A stretch of DNA of 64,000 bases. It comes from Mesobacterium_A hydrothermale (GTDB lineage: Bacteria; Pseudomonadota; Alphaproteobacteria; Rhodobacterales; Rhodobacteraceae). The DNA is taken from contig NZ_JAYLLH010000012.1 of NCBI RefSeq assembly GCF_035818635.1, positions 50,897 to 114,896 on the forward strand, given 5' to 3'. The position numbers and the translations under genes were made by a program. The notes under the pieces are model-generated. The model worked only from the letters and a program-made list of their open reading frames with translations, was not told where the DNA came from and did not search any database. Of this stretch, positions 8,675 to 17,075 are shown piece after piece. Every line of letters begins with the position of its first letter. Position 1 is the stretch's first letter.

Positions 8675-9331
8675 ATGGCCCGTATCGTATTCGACCTAGA
8701 CGGCACGCTGATCGACAGCGCGCCGGACATTCACGGCATCGCCAATGCCCTGCTGGCCGAAGAGGGGATCGACCCGATCACGCTGGCCCAGGCGCGCGAT
8801 TTCATCGGCAACGGCGCGGCGGTGTTCGTCAAGAAAATGCGCCTGGCCTGCGGCATTCCCGACAGCGAGCAGGACCGGCTGCACGAGGCCTTCGTCGGGC
8901 GCTATGACGATGCGGTCAACCTGACCGTGCCGTACCCCCATGTCGAAGCCGCGCTGAAGGCGCTGAAGGCCGAGGGGCATATCCTTGGCATTTGCACCAA
9001 CAAGCCGATCCGCCCGACCCACGCGGTACTGAAGCACCTGAAGCTCGATGGCTATTTCGACACGTTCTGGGGCGGCGACAGCCTGCCCACGCACAAGCCC
9101 GACCCGGCGCCGCTGTTCGCCGCGTTCGAGGCGCTGGGCGATGGCCCGATGCTTTATGTCGGGGACAGCGACGTGGACGCGGGCACCGCTGTGAACGCCA
9201 AGGTGCCGTTCCTGCTGTTTACCGAAGGCTACCGCAAGCAGCCGGTCGCCGAGATGCCGCATGACGTGGCGTTTTCCGACTTTGCCGACCTTCCGGGGAT
9301 CGTGGCGCAGATGCTGGTGGATGCCGCATGA
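8675..9331 (+). CDS. cbbZ: Phosphoglycolate phosphatase
   Basis: A 218-residue HAD-superfamily phosphatase. Motif I FDLDGTLIDSAPDI, the cap-region motif FIGNGAAVFVKK, motif II ICTNKP and motif IV VGDSDVDAGTA fit the Gph/CbbZ family. It would remove phosphate from 2-phosphoglycolate, the product of RuBisCO oxygenase activity. The start is ATG at 8675, 2 nt after the redoxin stop; an in-frame start 30 nt upstream lies inside the preceding gene. Its presence argues that RuBisCO was, or is, part of this metabolism. Confidence 0.9.
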   Translation: MARIVFDLDGTLIDSAPDIHGIANALLAEEGIDPITLAQARDFIGNGAAVFVKKMRLACGIPDSEQDRLHEAFVGRYDDAVNLTVPYPHVEAALKALKAEGHILGICTNKPIRPTHAVLKHLKLDGYFDTFWGGDSLPTHKPDPAPLFAAFEALGDGPMLYVGDSDVDAGTAVNAKVPFLLFTEGYRKQPVAEMPHDVAFSDFADLPGIVAQMLVDAA

Positions 9332-10035
9332 CGATCGAGGCGCTGATCTTCGACGTGGACGGCACGCTTTCGGAAACCGAAGAGGCGCATCGCGCCGCGT
9401 TCAACCAGACCTTCGACGCCCATGACATGGGCTGGCACTGGACACGCGCGGATTACACCCGGCTGCTGAAGACCACCGGCGGCAAGGAACGGATGCGCGC
9501 CCATCGCGATGCCGAGGGGCTGGACGGCCCCGACGACGACACGATCGCGGCGCTGCACAAGGAAAAGACCGCGCGCTATGCCGCGCTGGTCGAAAGCGGC
9601 GGGCTGGGGCTGCGCCCCGGCGTGGCCGACCTGATCTTCCGGGCGCGCGCGGCCGGTCTGCGCGTGGCCGTGGCCACCACCACCAACCGCCCGAACGTCG
9701 AGGCGCTGTGCCGGTCCTGCTGGGGCAAAGAGGCGGAAGAGGTGTTCGAGGTCATCGCCGCCGGCGACGAGGTCGCCGCCAAGAAACCCGCGCCCGACGT
9801 GTTCCAGCTTGCGCTGGACCGGCTGGGCATCACCGCCGACAAGGCGCTGGCGTTCGAGGACAGCCGCAACGGTGTGCTGTCCGCCACGGGGGCGGGGATC
9901 GCCACCATCGTCACCCCGTCGGCCTATACCGAAACGGATGATTTCAGCGGCGCCGTGGCGATCATCGCGGACCTGACGGAACCGCACTGGCCCGAGGTTC
10001 TGGCCGACGCGATGGGGCAGGGTGCCAACGCCTGA
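9328..10035 (+). CDS. cbbY: CbbY-family HAD phosphatase
   Basis: A 235-residue HAD phosphatase. Motif I FDVDGTLSETEEAHR and the cap-domain segment LKTTGGKERM are characteristic of CbbY. CbbY proteins are reported to dephosphorylate xylulose-1,5-bisphosphate, a misfire inhibitor of RuBisCO. It overlaps cbbZ by the ATGA tetranucleotide and is the last gene of the operon, ending 17 nt before a strong terminator. This is the third gene of the operon whose known role depends on RuBisCO. Confidence 0.9.
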   Translation: MTIEALIFDVDGTLSETEEAHRAAFNQTFDAHDMGWHWTRADYTRLLKTTGGKERMRAHRDAEGLDGPDDDTIAALHKEKTARYAALVESGGLGLRPGVADLIFRARAAGLRVAVATTTNRPNVEALCRSCWGKEAEEVFEVIAAGDEVAAKKPAPDVFQLALDRLGITADKALAFEDSRNGVLSATGAGIATIVTPSAYTETDDFSGAVAIIADLTEPHWPEVLADAMGQGANA

Positions 10036-10052
10036 GCCTTTCGTCGATGCTG

Positions 10053-10084
10053 AAAGCGCCCGGCCCCGCGTGCCGGGCGCTTTT
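10053..10084 (+). terminator. Rho-independent terminator of the cbb operon
   Basis: A perfect 12-bp stem AAAGCGCCCGGC / GCCGGGCGCTTT with a 7-nt loop, running straight into four T residues, 17 nt after the cbbY stop. It separates the cbb operon from the ABC transporter that follows. Confidence 0.9.
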
Positions 10085-10096
10085 GCGTTTGCCGCC

Positions 10097-10112
10097 TAAG
10101 ACCAAAGTGGAA
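10097..10112. promoter_or_regulatory. Candidate alcohol-regulon operator upstream of the ABC transporter
   Basis: The sequence TAAGACCAAAGTGGAA (reverse strand TTCCACTTTGGTCTTA) matches the 16-bp dyad found upstream of xoxF, the aldehyde dehydrogenase, both cytochromes and the response regulator in this window. It lies about 80 nt before the ATG of the substrate-binding protein gene. It is one of the weaker copies: one half is intact except for a C-to-A change and the other is degenerate. Confidence 0.5.
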
Positions 10113-10190
10113 TTTCCGTGCCCGCGTGGCTTGCCTAGTCTGACCCGAGGCGCGGTGCCTGTCCGGCCCCGCCGCAAGGGAGGACATACC

Positions 10191-11159
10191 ATGCTCAAGC
10201 ACATCCTGTGCGCCGCGGCCCTGTGGCTGGGCGCGACCACGCTGGCCCAGGCGGATATGCCGGTGCTGCGCGCCGCCATGCTGGAAACCGGCACGGTGAA
10301 CTGGGAACTGGACACGATCAAGCACAACGGGTTCGACGCCGCGAACGGGTTCGATTTGCAGGTGCAAGGCATGGCGGGCAACCCCGCGACCCGCATCGCG
10401 TTCCAGGCGGGCGAGGCCGATCTTATGGTGGCCGACTGGATCTGGGTGGCGCGGCAGCGCGCGGCCGGCAAGGATTACGTCTTCGTGCCCTATTCCAAGG
10501 CGGTGGGGGCGCTGCTGGTTGCCGCGGACGACCCGGCACGGACACTGGCCGACATGGCAGGCCGCAAGATCGGCATCGCGGGCGGGCCCGTCGACAAAAG
10601 CTGGCTGATCCTGCGCGCCTATGCCCGGCAGGCGTATGGCATGGACCTTGCGGCGGAAACCGAACAGGTCTTCGGCGCGCCGCCGCTGATTTTCAAGGCG
10701 GGCCTGTCGGGTGACATCGACGGGGCGATCAATTTCTGGCACTTCGCCGCAAAGATGGAGGCCAAGGGCATGCGCCCGCTGATCACCGTGTCCGACGCGG
10801 CCATGGCGCTGGGGCTGGACCCGGAGGTGCCGCTGCTGGGCTATGTCTTTCACGGGGCGATGGTGGCCGAACACCCCGAGCTTGTCGCGGGGTTTGTCGC
10901 CGCCTCGCGCGCAGCCAAGGATGCGCTGGCCACCGATCCCGCCGCGTGGGACCGTTTGCGCCCGATGATGCGGGCCGCATCAGATGCCGATTTCGCGGCG
11001 CTGAAAGCCGGGTTTCTGGCCGGGATCCCGGCCCCCGGTCCGATCGACACCGACGCCGCCGCGAAGATGCTGCACCTGATGGCCGAACTGGGGGGCGAAA
11101 AGCTGGTCGGCGCGGCGGACAGTCTGCCCGAGGGCGTCTTTGTCCAGCCGCTGAACTGA
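10191..11159 (+). CDS. Periplasmic binding protein, NMT1/SsuA/TauA type
   Basis: A 322-residue exported protein with a clear signal peptide (MLKHILCAAALWLGA, cleaved near AQA-DMP). The body resembles NMT1/SsuA-like binding proteins: a VNWELDTIKHNGFDAANG start, AFQAGEADLMVADW, and GRKIGIAGGPVDKSW. It captures a small solute for the permease and ATPase encoded next to it. The ligand is unknown; relatives bind sulfonates, nitrate, thiamine precursors or aromatic acids. The start is ATG at 10191 after AAGGGAGGA; the longer frame from 10047 runs through the terminator. The operator-like site upstream ties it to alcohol oxidation. Confidence 0.8.
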   Translation: MLKHILCAAALWLGATTLAQADMPVLRAAMLETGTVNWELDTIKHNGFDAANGFDLQVQGMAGNPATRIAFQAGEADLMVADWIWVARQRAAGKDYVFVPYSKAVGALLVAADDPARTLADMAGRKIGIAGGPVDKSWLILRAYARQAYGMDLAAETEQVFGAPPLIFKAGLSGDIDGAINFWHFAAKMEAKGMRPLITVSDAAMALGLDPEVPLLGYVFHGAMVAEHPELVAGFVAASRAAKDALATDPAAWDRLRPMMRAASDADFAALKAGFLAGIPAPGPIDTDAAAKMLHLMAELGGEKLVGAADSLPEGVFVQPLN

Positions 11160-11160
11160 C

Positions 11161-11901
11161 ATGTGGGTCGGTCGCGCAGCCTCTTTGCTGATCATGCTGG
11201 GTGCCTGGGCGCTGGCGGCGCATTGGGTGGCCGACCCGCAGACCCTGCCCACGCCGTTGACCGTGGGCGGGATCATCGTGACCGAAGCGCGCAACGGGGA
11301 TTTGGCCCACCACATGATCGCCACGCTGGGCCGCGTTACCGCGGCCTTTCTGCTGGCCATGTCTGCGGGGCTGGCCGCCGGGCTGGCGCTGGGGCGCAGG
11401 CCGGGGCTGAATGCCTGGGTCGACAACCTGCTGGTGGTGATGCTGAACCTGCCCGCGCTGGTGGTGATCGTGCTGTGCTATGTCTGGATCGGGCTGAACG
11501 AGGTCGCGGCGATCACCGCGGTCGCGCTGAACAAGATCCCGATGGTGACATTGATGATCCGCGAAGGCGCGCGGGCGGTGGATGCCCAACTGTCGGCGAT
11601 GGTACGGGTCTACCGTCCGTCTGCGGTGATCGTGCTGCGCGACGTGATGCTGCCGCAGATGGCCCCGCAGATCGCCGCCGCCGGCCGGTCCGGGCTGGCG
11701 CTGATCTGGAAGATCGTGCTGGTGGTGGAATTCCTGGGCCGCCCGGACGGGGTCGGCTTTCAGATCCACCTCGGGTTTCAACTGTTCGACGTGGGACTGG
11801 TGCTGGCCTATGCGCTCTGCTTCGTGGTGGTGATGCTGTGTGTCGAAGGCGCGATCCTGCGCCCGTGGGAAGCCCGCGCCAACCGCTGGAGGCTGGCGTG
11901 A
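11161..11901 (+). CDS. ABC transporter permease, SsuC/TauC type
   Basis: A 246-residue integral membrane protein with about six hydrophobic segments, starting 1 nt after the binding-protein stop. The EAA-loop region is recognisable as RVYRPSAVIVLRDVMLPQMAPQI, close to the family pattern. It forms the channel for the solute caught by the preceding protein. Its stop overlaps the ATPase start (GTGA), so the three genes are one operon. Confidence 0.82.
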   Translation: MWVGRAASLLIMLGAWALAAHWVADPQTLPTPLTVGGIIVTEARNGDLAHHMIATLGRVTAAFLLAMSAGLAAGLALGRRPGLNAWVDNLLVVMLNLPALVVIVLCYVWIGLNEVAAITAVALNKIPMVTLMIREGARAVDAQLSAMVRVYRPSAVIVLRDVMLPQMAPQIAAAGRSGLALIWKIVLVVEFLGRPDGVGFQIHLGFQLFDVGLVLAYALCFVVVMLCVEGAILRPWEARANRWRLA

Positions 11902-12533
11902 TCCGGGTCTCGCTGAACCGCAAGGGGCAAGGCGCTGTGCCGGTGCTGGGTCCGATGGAACTGTTGGTGCCACCGGGTGAAACCGCAGCGATCCTGGGGC
12001 CGTCGGGGGTGGGCAAGTCCACGCTTCTGCGGATCGTGGCGGGATTGGACAGCGCGTTTGACGGCACGCGGCAGGTGCCCGGGCGTCTGGGCGTGGTGTT
12101 CCAGGAACCCGCGCTGTTGAAATGGCGCAGCGTGGTCAAGAACCTGACGCTGATGACGGGTGTGTCTCGGGCCGGTGCCCTTGACCTGCTGGCAGAGGTC
12201 GGGCTGTCAGGCAAAGCGCATCTGTTCCCCGGCCAGCTGTCGCTTGGTCAGCAACGCCGCCTGTCCATCGCCCGCGCGCTGGCGGCAGAGCCGCAGGTGC
12301 TGCTGCTTGATGAACCCTTCGCGTCGCTTGACCCCGCGCTGGTCGCGGACATGGCGATGCTGATCCGCCGCGCGGTGCGGGGCCGTGGCGCGACCTGCCT
12401 GCTTGTCACGCACAGCCTGAACGAGGCGCAGATGCTGGCCGACAAGTCGTACCGGCTGATCGGCCAACCGGCCCGGCTGGTGCCGTTGGAAAGCCGGTTA
12501 GAGCCTTTGCGGCGTGCGGTTTCCGGCGACTGA
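11898..12533 (+). CDS. ABC transporter ATP-binding protein, SsuB/TauB type
   Basis: A short (211-residue) ABC ATPase. Walker A is GPSGVGKST, the Q-loop is VVFQEPALLKW, and Walker B is VLLLDEPFASLDP. The signature is LSLGQQRRL, so the second position of the usual LSGGQ motif is changed, as seen in some members of this family. The start is GTG at 11898 with GGAGG just upstream, overlapping the permease stop. It would power import with the two preceding proteins. The C-terminal regulatory extension of longer relatives is absent. Confidence 0.82.
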   Translation: MIRVSLNRKGQGAVPVLGPMELLVPPGETAAILGPSGVGKSTLLRIVAGLDSAFDGTRQVPGRLGVVFQEPALLKWRSVVKNLTLMTGVSRAGALDLLAEVGLSGKAHLFPGQLSLGQQRRLSIARALAAEPQVLLLDEPFASLDPALVADMAMLIRRAVRGRGATCLLVTHSLNEAQMLADKSYRLIGQPARLVPLESRLEPLRRAVSGD

Positions 12534-12873
12534 TCCGGACCGCTTGAAAGGGGGCGGTCGGGCCTTGTGCTTTGGTCGCATCCGGTGAGATCGGAAAGCC
12601 GGGCGGCTGCTGATGCGATAGATTGAAAGCGGCGCACAACCGACTGAAAAAGATATATTTATGTGATGAAATATACTTGGGAATTGTCCCGGCTTCCCCC
12701 GGTGTGGGCCCCCCGTGCGATCCAGGGAAAAGCCGCTACGACCATGGTCCAATTTGCCCCTTCATCCGTCGCTCATAAGGTCCAAACCATCGCCGGAGAC
12801 CGGGTGCGCAGAGCCGCTGCTCATCCCCTCCGGGACGCTGAATTCAACATCACTGTTCCATGGGAGGACTGAC
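12534..12873. promoter_or_regulatory. Control region of the aldehyde dehydrogenase gene
   Basis: This 340-nt gap holds no convincing gene. It contains an AT-rich inverted repeat, TATATTT-N8-AAATATA, at 12654-12675, and the strong operator copy at 12737-12752. The stretch between the operator and the GGGAGG ribosome binding site is about 110 nt, leaving room for a promoter and a leader. A frame running from 12715 into the dehydrogenase has no family similarity before residue 54 and is taken as leader sequence. Confidence 0.6.
12737..12752. promoter_or_regulatory. Alcohol-regulon operator upstream of the aldehyde dehydrogenase
   Basis: TACGACCATGGTCCAA, or TTGGACCATGGTCGTA on the other strand, is a near-perfect dyad about 122 nt before the ATG. 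It shares 13 of 16 positions with the site before the NosR-like gene, and its TACGACCAT core is identical to the site before xoxF. A LuxR-type response regulator is the likely binder, by inference from context. Confidence 0.65.
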
Positions 12874-14418
12874 ATGAACGTACAATCCGCACGCCAGATG
12901 AGCGCCGCTCTCGATACCACGCACCTTGGGGTCGCGTTCCCGTTCAAGGCGCGTTACGGCAACTTCATCAACGGCCAGTTCGTCGAGCCGAAGTCGGGCC
13001 AGTATTTCGAAAACACCACGCCGATCACCGGCGAAGTGATCTGCGAATGCGCCCGGTCGAACGCCGATGACATCGACGCAGCCCTGGACGCGGCACATGC
13101 GGCGTTCCCGGCCTGGGGCAAGACCTCGACCACGGAACGGTCGAACATGCTGCTGAAGATCGCGGACATCATGGAGGCCAACATCAACCTGCTGGCGGCG
13201 GCGGAAACGCTGGACAATGGCAAGCCGATCCGGGAATCCATCGCCGCCGACGTGGCGCTGGGGATCGACCACTGGCGGTATTTCGCGGGCTGCATCCGCG
13301 CCGAAGAAGGGCATATCTCGGAAATCGACGCGACCACCTATGCCTATCACATCCCCGAGCCGCTGGGCGTCGTCGGCCAGATCATCCCGTGGAACTTTCC
13401 GCTGCTGATGGCGATCTGGAAACTGGCCCCGGCGCTGGCAGCGGGCAATTGCGTGGTGCTGAAGCCTGCGGAACAGACCCCGGCGTCGATCATGGTGCTG
13501 ATGGAACTGATCGCTGACGTTCTGCCTGCGGGCGTGCTGAACGTGGTCAACGGTTTCGGCCTTGAGGCAGGCAAGCCGCTGGCCAGCTCCAACCGGATCG
13601 CCAAGATCGCCTTCACCGGCGAAACCACCACCGGCCGGCTGATCATGCAATATGCCAGCCAGAACCTGATCCCGGTGACGCTGGAACTGGGGGGCAAGTC
13701 GCCCAACATCTTCTTTGCCGACGTGATGGATGCCGACGACACCTATTTCGACAAATGCCTGGAAGGCTTTGCCATGTTTGCGCTGAACCAGGGCGAGGTC
13801 TGCACCTGCCCGAGCCGCGCGTTGATCCAGGAATCGATCTATGACGATTTCATCGCCCGCGCCATCGAACGGGTGAAGGCGATCAAGCAAGGCAACCCGC
13901 TTGAAATGGGTACGATGATCGGCGCCCAGGCCTCGACCGAGCAAAAGGAAAAGATCAGTTCCTATCTGCAACTGGGCAAGGACGAAGGGGCCGAGGTGCT
14001 GTGCGGCGGCGACGTCGCCACGCTGGCGGGTCTTGAGGGCGGCAACTACATCACTCCGACCGTGTTCAAGGGCGACAACAAGATGCGGATTTTCCAGGAA
14101 GAGATCTTTGGCCCGGTGCTGTCGGTCACGACCTTCAAGGACGACGCCGAGGCGCTGGAAATCGCCAATGACACGCTGTACGGCCTTGGTGCCGGCGTCT
14201 GGACCCGCAATGGCAACCGCGCCTTCCAGTTCGGCCGCGAAATCCAGGCCGGCCGGGTCTGGACCAACTGCTACCACGCCTATCCGGCGCATGCGGCCTT
14301 TGGCGGATACAAGCAGTCGGGCATCGGCCGCGAGACCCACAAGATGATGCTGGATCACTACCGCCAGACCAAGAACCTGCTGGTCAGCTACAGCCCCAAT
14401 GCGCTCGGGTTCTTCTGA
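12874..14418 (+). CDS. NAD-dependent aldehyde dehydrogenase (ExaC/AcoD type)
   Basis: A 514-residue aldehyde dehydrogenase. The NAD-binding PWNFPLLMAIWKLAPALAAG segment, the catalytic glutamate in LELGGKSPN and the catalytic cysteine region NQGEVCTCPSR are present. Overall sequence is close to the acetaldehyde dehydrogenases found beside PQQ alcohol dehydrogenases. It would oxidise the aldehyde made in the periplasm after its entry into the cytoplasm. The start is ATG at 12874 with GGGAGG 6 nt upstream. A DUF779 gene follows, a pairing typical of this subfamily, and an operator of the alcohol regulon lies upstream. Confidence 0.9.
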   Translation: MNVQSARQMSAALDTTHLGVAFPFKARYGNFINGQFVEPKSGQYFENTTPITGEVICECARSNADDIDAALDAAHAAFPAWGKTSTTERSNMLLKIADIMEANINLLAAAETLDNGKPIRESIAADVALGIDHWRYFAGCIRAEEGHISEIDATTYAYHIPEPLGVVGQIIPWNFPLLMAIWKLAPALAAGNCVVLKPAEQTPASIMVLMELIADVLPAGVLNVVNGFGLEAGKPLASSNRIAKIAFTGETTTGRLIMQYASQNLIPVTLELGGKSPNIFFADVMDADDTYFDKCLEGFAMFALNQGEVCTCPSRALIQESIYDDFIARAIERVKAIKQGNPLEMGTMIGAQASTEQKEKISSYLQLGKDEGAEVLCGGDVATLAGLEGGNYITPTVFKGDNKMRIFQEEIFGPVLSVTTFKDDAEALEIANDTLYGLGAGVWTRNGNRAFQFGREIQAGRVWTNCYHAYPAHAAFGGYKQSGIGRETHKMMLDHYRQTKNLLVSYSPNALGFF

Positions 14419-14514
14419 AACCACCTCCCTGGGTCAGTTCTGACCTTCCTGGCCGGTCCCGCCCCCGTGGTGGGGCCGGTGTATGTTTTTGCAGACCATG
14501 GAAAGGAGCCTACG

Positions 14515-14868
14515 ATGCCACAGGCAAAAGTGTCAGAGATGACGGTGACCGCAACCCCCGCCGCGCTGGACCTGCTGGACCAGATCAAGGCGCGCCACGG
14601 GGCGGACTTGCTGTTTCACCAATCGGGGGGCTGCTGCGACGGGTCGGCACCGATGTGTTTCGCGCAAGGCGACTACATCGTCGGGGACTATGACGTGATG
14701 GTCGGGCGGATCGGCGGCGTTCCGTTCTACATGAACGGCGAACAGTACGAAAAGTGGAAGCATACCGACCTTGTGATCGATGCGATCCGGGGGATCGGCG
14801 GGATGTTCTCGCTCGACAACGGGACGGACTGGCGCTTTCTGACCCGGTCGGATGTCTGCATCCGATAG
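14515..14868 (+). CDS. DUF779 protein, partner of aldehyde dehydrogenase
   Basis: A 117-residue cytoplasmic protein of the DUF779 family. The hallmark is a cysteine-rich stretch, HQSGGCCDGSAPMCF, at about residues 36-50, which suggests metal or thiol chemistry. No membrane or signal segment is present. The start is ATG at 14515 after AAAGGAG; a longer frame from 14467 is not supported. DUF779 genes commonly sit directly downstream of ExaC/AcoD-type aldehyde dehydrogenases, as here (96 nt gap), but their biochemical role is not established. It converges on the hybrid kinase gene, 5 nt away. Confidence 0.85.
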   Translation: MPQAKVSEMTVTATPAALDLLDQIKARHGADLLFHQSGGCCDGSAPMCFAQGDYIVGDYDVMVGRIGGVPFYMNGEQYEKWKHTDLVIDAIRGIGGMFSLDNGTDWRFLTRSDVCIR

Positions 14869-14873
14869 GGGGG

Positions 14874-17075
14874 TCAGGCCACGGCCTGCGTCAGGAACCG
14901 GCGCAGGTCGGCCAGGTTCAGCGGCTTGTGCAGCAGCGCGGCGCCGATCCGGTCGCAGGTCTGTTGCAGGTCGGGCGCGCGGTTGGCGGTGATCACGCAG
15001 GACGGCAGCGGGCCATAGCGGTCCTTGAGCCGCTGGATCGCATCGGTGCCGAACGTCCCGTGATCCAGCTGGTAATCGGCCAGGATCGCATCTGGGGCGA
15101 TGTCGATTTCATCCAACAGCGTTTCTGCCTCTTCCAGCCCGGCACAGGGCAGGGCGTCGATGCCCCAGCCTTCCAGCGTCAGGGTGATGGCATTGCGCAG
15201 GTTGTCGTCGTTTTCGATCAGCAGGACGATGCGGTTGTGCAGGCTGCCGATGCCGGTGGCTGATCCGCTGTCGTCGGGTTTTGGCAGCCCGTCGGGGGCG
15301 GCAAGTGGCAGTTCGACGGAAAACACCGTGCCCTTGCCGACCTCTGAGCGCAGTCGCAGCGGGTGGCCCAGCAGCCGGCAGGCGCGTTCGACGATGGCAA
15401 GGCCCAGCCCCAGGTCTTCGGCGCTGCTGGCGGCGTCGAGCCGGTGGAATTCGTCAAAGACGCGGTCCTGCTGGTTGTCTGGGATGCCGGGGCCGGTATC
15501 CCAGATCTCGACCCGCAGGGTGCGGGCGGTGCGACGTGCCCCGACAAGGACCTTGCCGGTCTGGGTATAGCGGATCGCGTTCGACAGCAGGTTTTGCAGG
15601 ATGCGGCGCAGATAGGTGGCATCGCTTTGGGCAAAGGCCCGCGTCGGCACCATGCGGAACCGCAGGCCTTTGCGTTCGGCCATGGGCTGCAATTCGTCCC
15701 TGAGCTGGTCAAGCATCACCCCAAGAGAAACCGCGCCGACGTTCAGTTCGGTCCGCCCGGAGTCCAGTTTCGAAATGTCCAGAAGCGCACCAAGGATGTT
15801 TTCCACGCTGGCCAGCGCGCTGCTGGCTTTCGACAGCCGTTCGGCCAGCTCTGGCGAATGCACATCGTTTTCCAGCGAGGCGACATATAGCTTGGCTGCC
15901 GACAGTGGTTGCAGCAGGTCATGGCTGGCCGCTGCGACGAAGCGCGATTTCGACGCGTTGGCGCGTTCGGCCACCCGCAGCGCATCCTGCAATTCCAGCG
16001 TGCGTTCCGCGACCCGCCGTTCCAGCGTTTCGTTCACTTCGTTCACCGCGCGGATCGCGTCGCGTTCCGACGTGATGTCGGTAAAGCTCATCACGAAGCC
16101 TTCGTTCGGCATTTGTTGGGCAAAGACGGCCAGGGTCCGGCTGCCGATGCCGATTTCGAACGACAGCGGCACACGCCGGGTGGAATGGGCGACCCAGTCC
16201 TCGATGCTGCGTTCGTCGGCATGGTCGATGAAACGCAGTTCCGACCGGATGCGGTCATAGAGCGTGCCGAAGAACGCGCCCAGGTGAAACCGGTTGATCG
16301 GGATCGACAGCAATTCCCCCGCGCGCCGGTTCCAGCCCAGAAGGCGTCCTTGCCGGTCGAAGATGCAGACCCCCTGGTTCAGGTGTTCCAGCGTGGCGCG
16401 GATCAGCTTGTCCTGGTCGTCCAGCAGGCGCTCGCGTTCCTGCCGCTCCAGCCGCATGATGTCGGTCACGTCGGTTTGCAGCACCACGGTGCCGCCGTCC
16501 GGCGTGCGGTGTTCACTGACTTGCAACCAGCGGCTGCCGGCCATGCGGGCATTGAACACAACGTGGTTGTCGCGGTGCCGCAGCATCCGCTGTGCGGCCC
16601 AGTTTTCCGGCGTTTCGCCATCGGGCAGGGACAGGTAAGGGCTGCGCGACACCAGCCGGACGTAATCGGCAAAGGCCAGCCCGGGGCGGAACAGGTGATA
16701 GATGTCGCGCATGTGCTTGCCGAAGCGGCTGTTGCACATGACCAGCCGTTCCTCGGCATCGAACAGCGCGAACCCTTCCTGCACGGTTTCGATCGCGTTG
16801 GCGAGGTTGGCGCGCGCCTCTTCTGCCTCGGCATTGGCGCTGGCCAGCTTCGCGTTCGAAACGTTCAGCAATTCCAGCGTGCGTTCCAGTTCGCGGGTGC
16901 GGTCGCGCACGACCTCTTCCAGCATCGCGGCGCGCTGGAACTGGGCATAGGCGGCCCCGGAATCGTCGGTGCTTTGCTCGACGCGGCGCATCAGCGCCTC
17001 GGTGATCTTGCGCAGCTTTTCGTTTTGGCGCTCAAGCGAATCCGCGTCGTTGATAAGGCTTGTCAGCATGGTCAC
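14874..17075 (-). CDS. Hybrid PAS sensor kinase, ErcS'/NahK-like
   Basis: A soluble hybrid kinase of about 733 residues without membrane segments. The order is a coiled-coil N terminus (about 10-95), PAS domain 1 (95-210), PAS domain 2 (225-340), a second coiled coil, HisKA with the phospho-acceptor in AAASHDLLQPLSAAKL (about 370), HATPase_c with DTGPGIP and GLGLAI, and a C-terminal receiver with its acceptor aspartate in ILADYQL. This is the architecture of ErcS' (NahK) of Pseudomonas aeruginosa, which belongs to the ethanol-oxidation cascade and is regulated by the FIST protein NosP. The start is GTG at 17075 in a GTGA overlap with the FIST gene; an ATG at 17069 is an alternative. Confidence 0.85.
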   Translation of the reverse strand: MTMLTSLINDADSLERQNEKLRKITEALMRRVEQSTDDSGAAYAQFQRAAMLEEVVRDRTRELERTLELLNVSNAKLASANAEAEEARANLANAIETVQEGFALFDAEERLVMCNSRFGKHMRDIYHLFRPGLAFADYVRLVSRSPYLSLPDGETPENWAAQRMLRHRDNHVVFNARMAGSRWLQVSEHRTPDGGTVVLQTDVTDIMRLERQERERLLDDQDKLIRATLEHLNQGVCIFDRQGRLLGWNRRAGELLSIPINRFHLGAFFGTLYDRIRSELRFIDHADERSIEDWVAHSTRRVPLSFEIGIGSRTLAVFAQQMPNEGFVMSFTDITSERDAIRAVNEVNETLERRVAERTLELQDALRVAERANASKSRFVAAASHDLLQPLSAAKLYVASLENDVHSPELAERLSKASSALASVENILGALLDISKLDSGRTELNVGAVSLGVMLDQLRDELQPMAERKGLRFRMVPTRAFAQSDATYLRRILQNLLSNAIRYTQTGKVLVGARRTARTLRVEIWDTGPGIPDNQQDRVFDEFHRLDAASSAEDLGLGLAIVERACRLLGHPLRLRSEVGKGTVFSVELPLAAPDGLPKPDDSGSATGIGSLHNRIVLLIENDDNLRNAITLTLEGWGIDALPCAGLEEAETLLDEIDIAPDAILADYQLDHGTFGTDAIQRLKDRYGPLPSCVITANRAPDLQQTCDRIGAALLHKPLNLADLRRFLTQAVA

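Noticed and set aside
10047..10190. N-terminal extension of the SsuA-like binding protein
   Set aside because: It would start in the terminator hairpin and lacks a signal peptide. ATG 10191 has a good ribosome binding site and a proper signal peptide.
12715..12873. N-terminal extension of the aldehyde dehydrogenase
   Set aside because: It overlaps the operator and has no similarity to the family. ATG 12874 has GGGAGG at the right distance.
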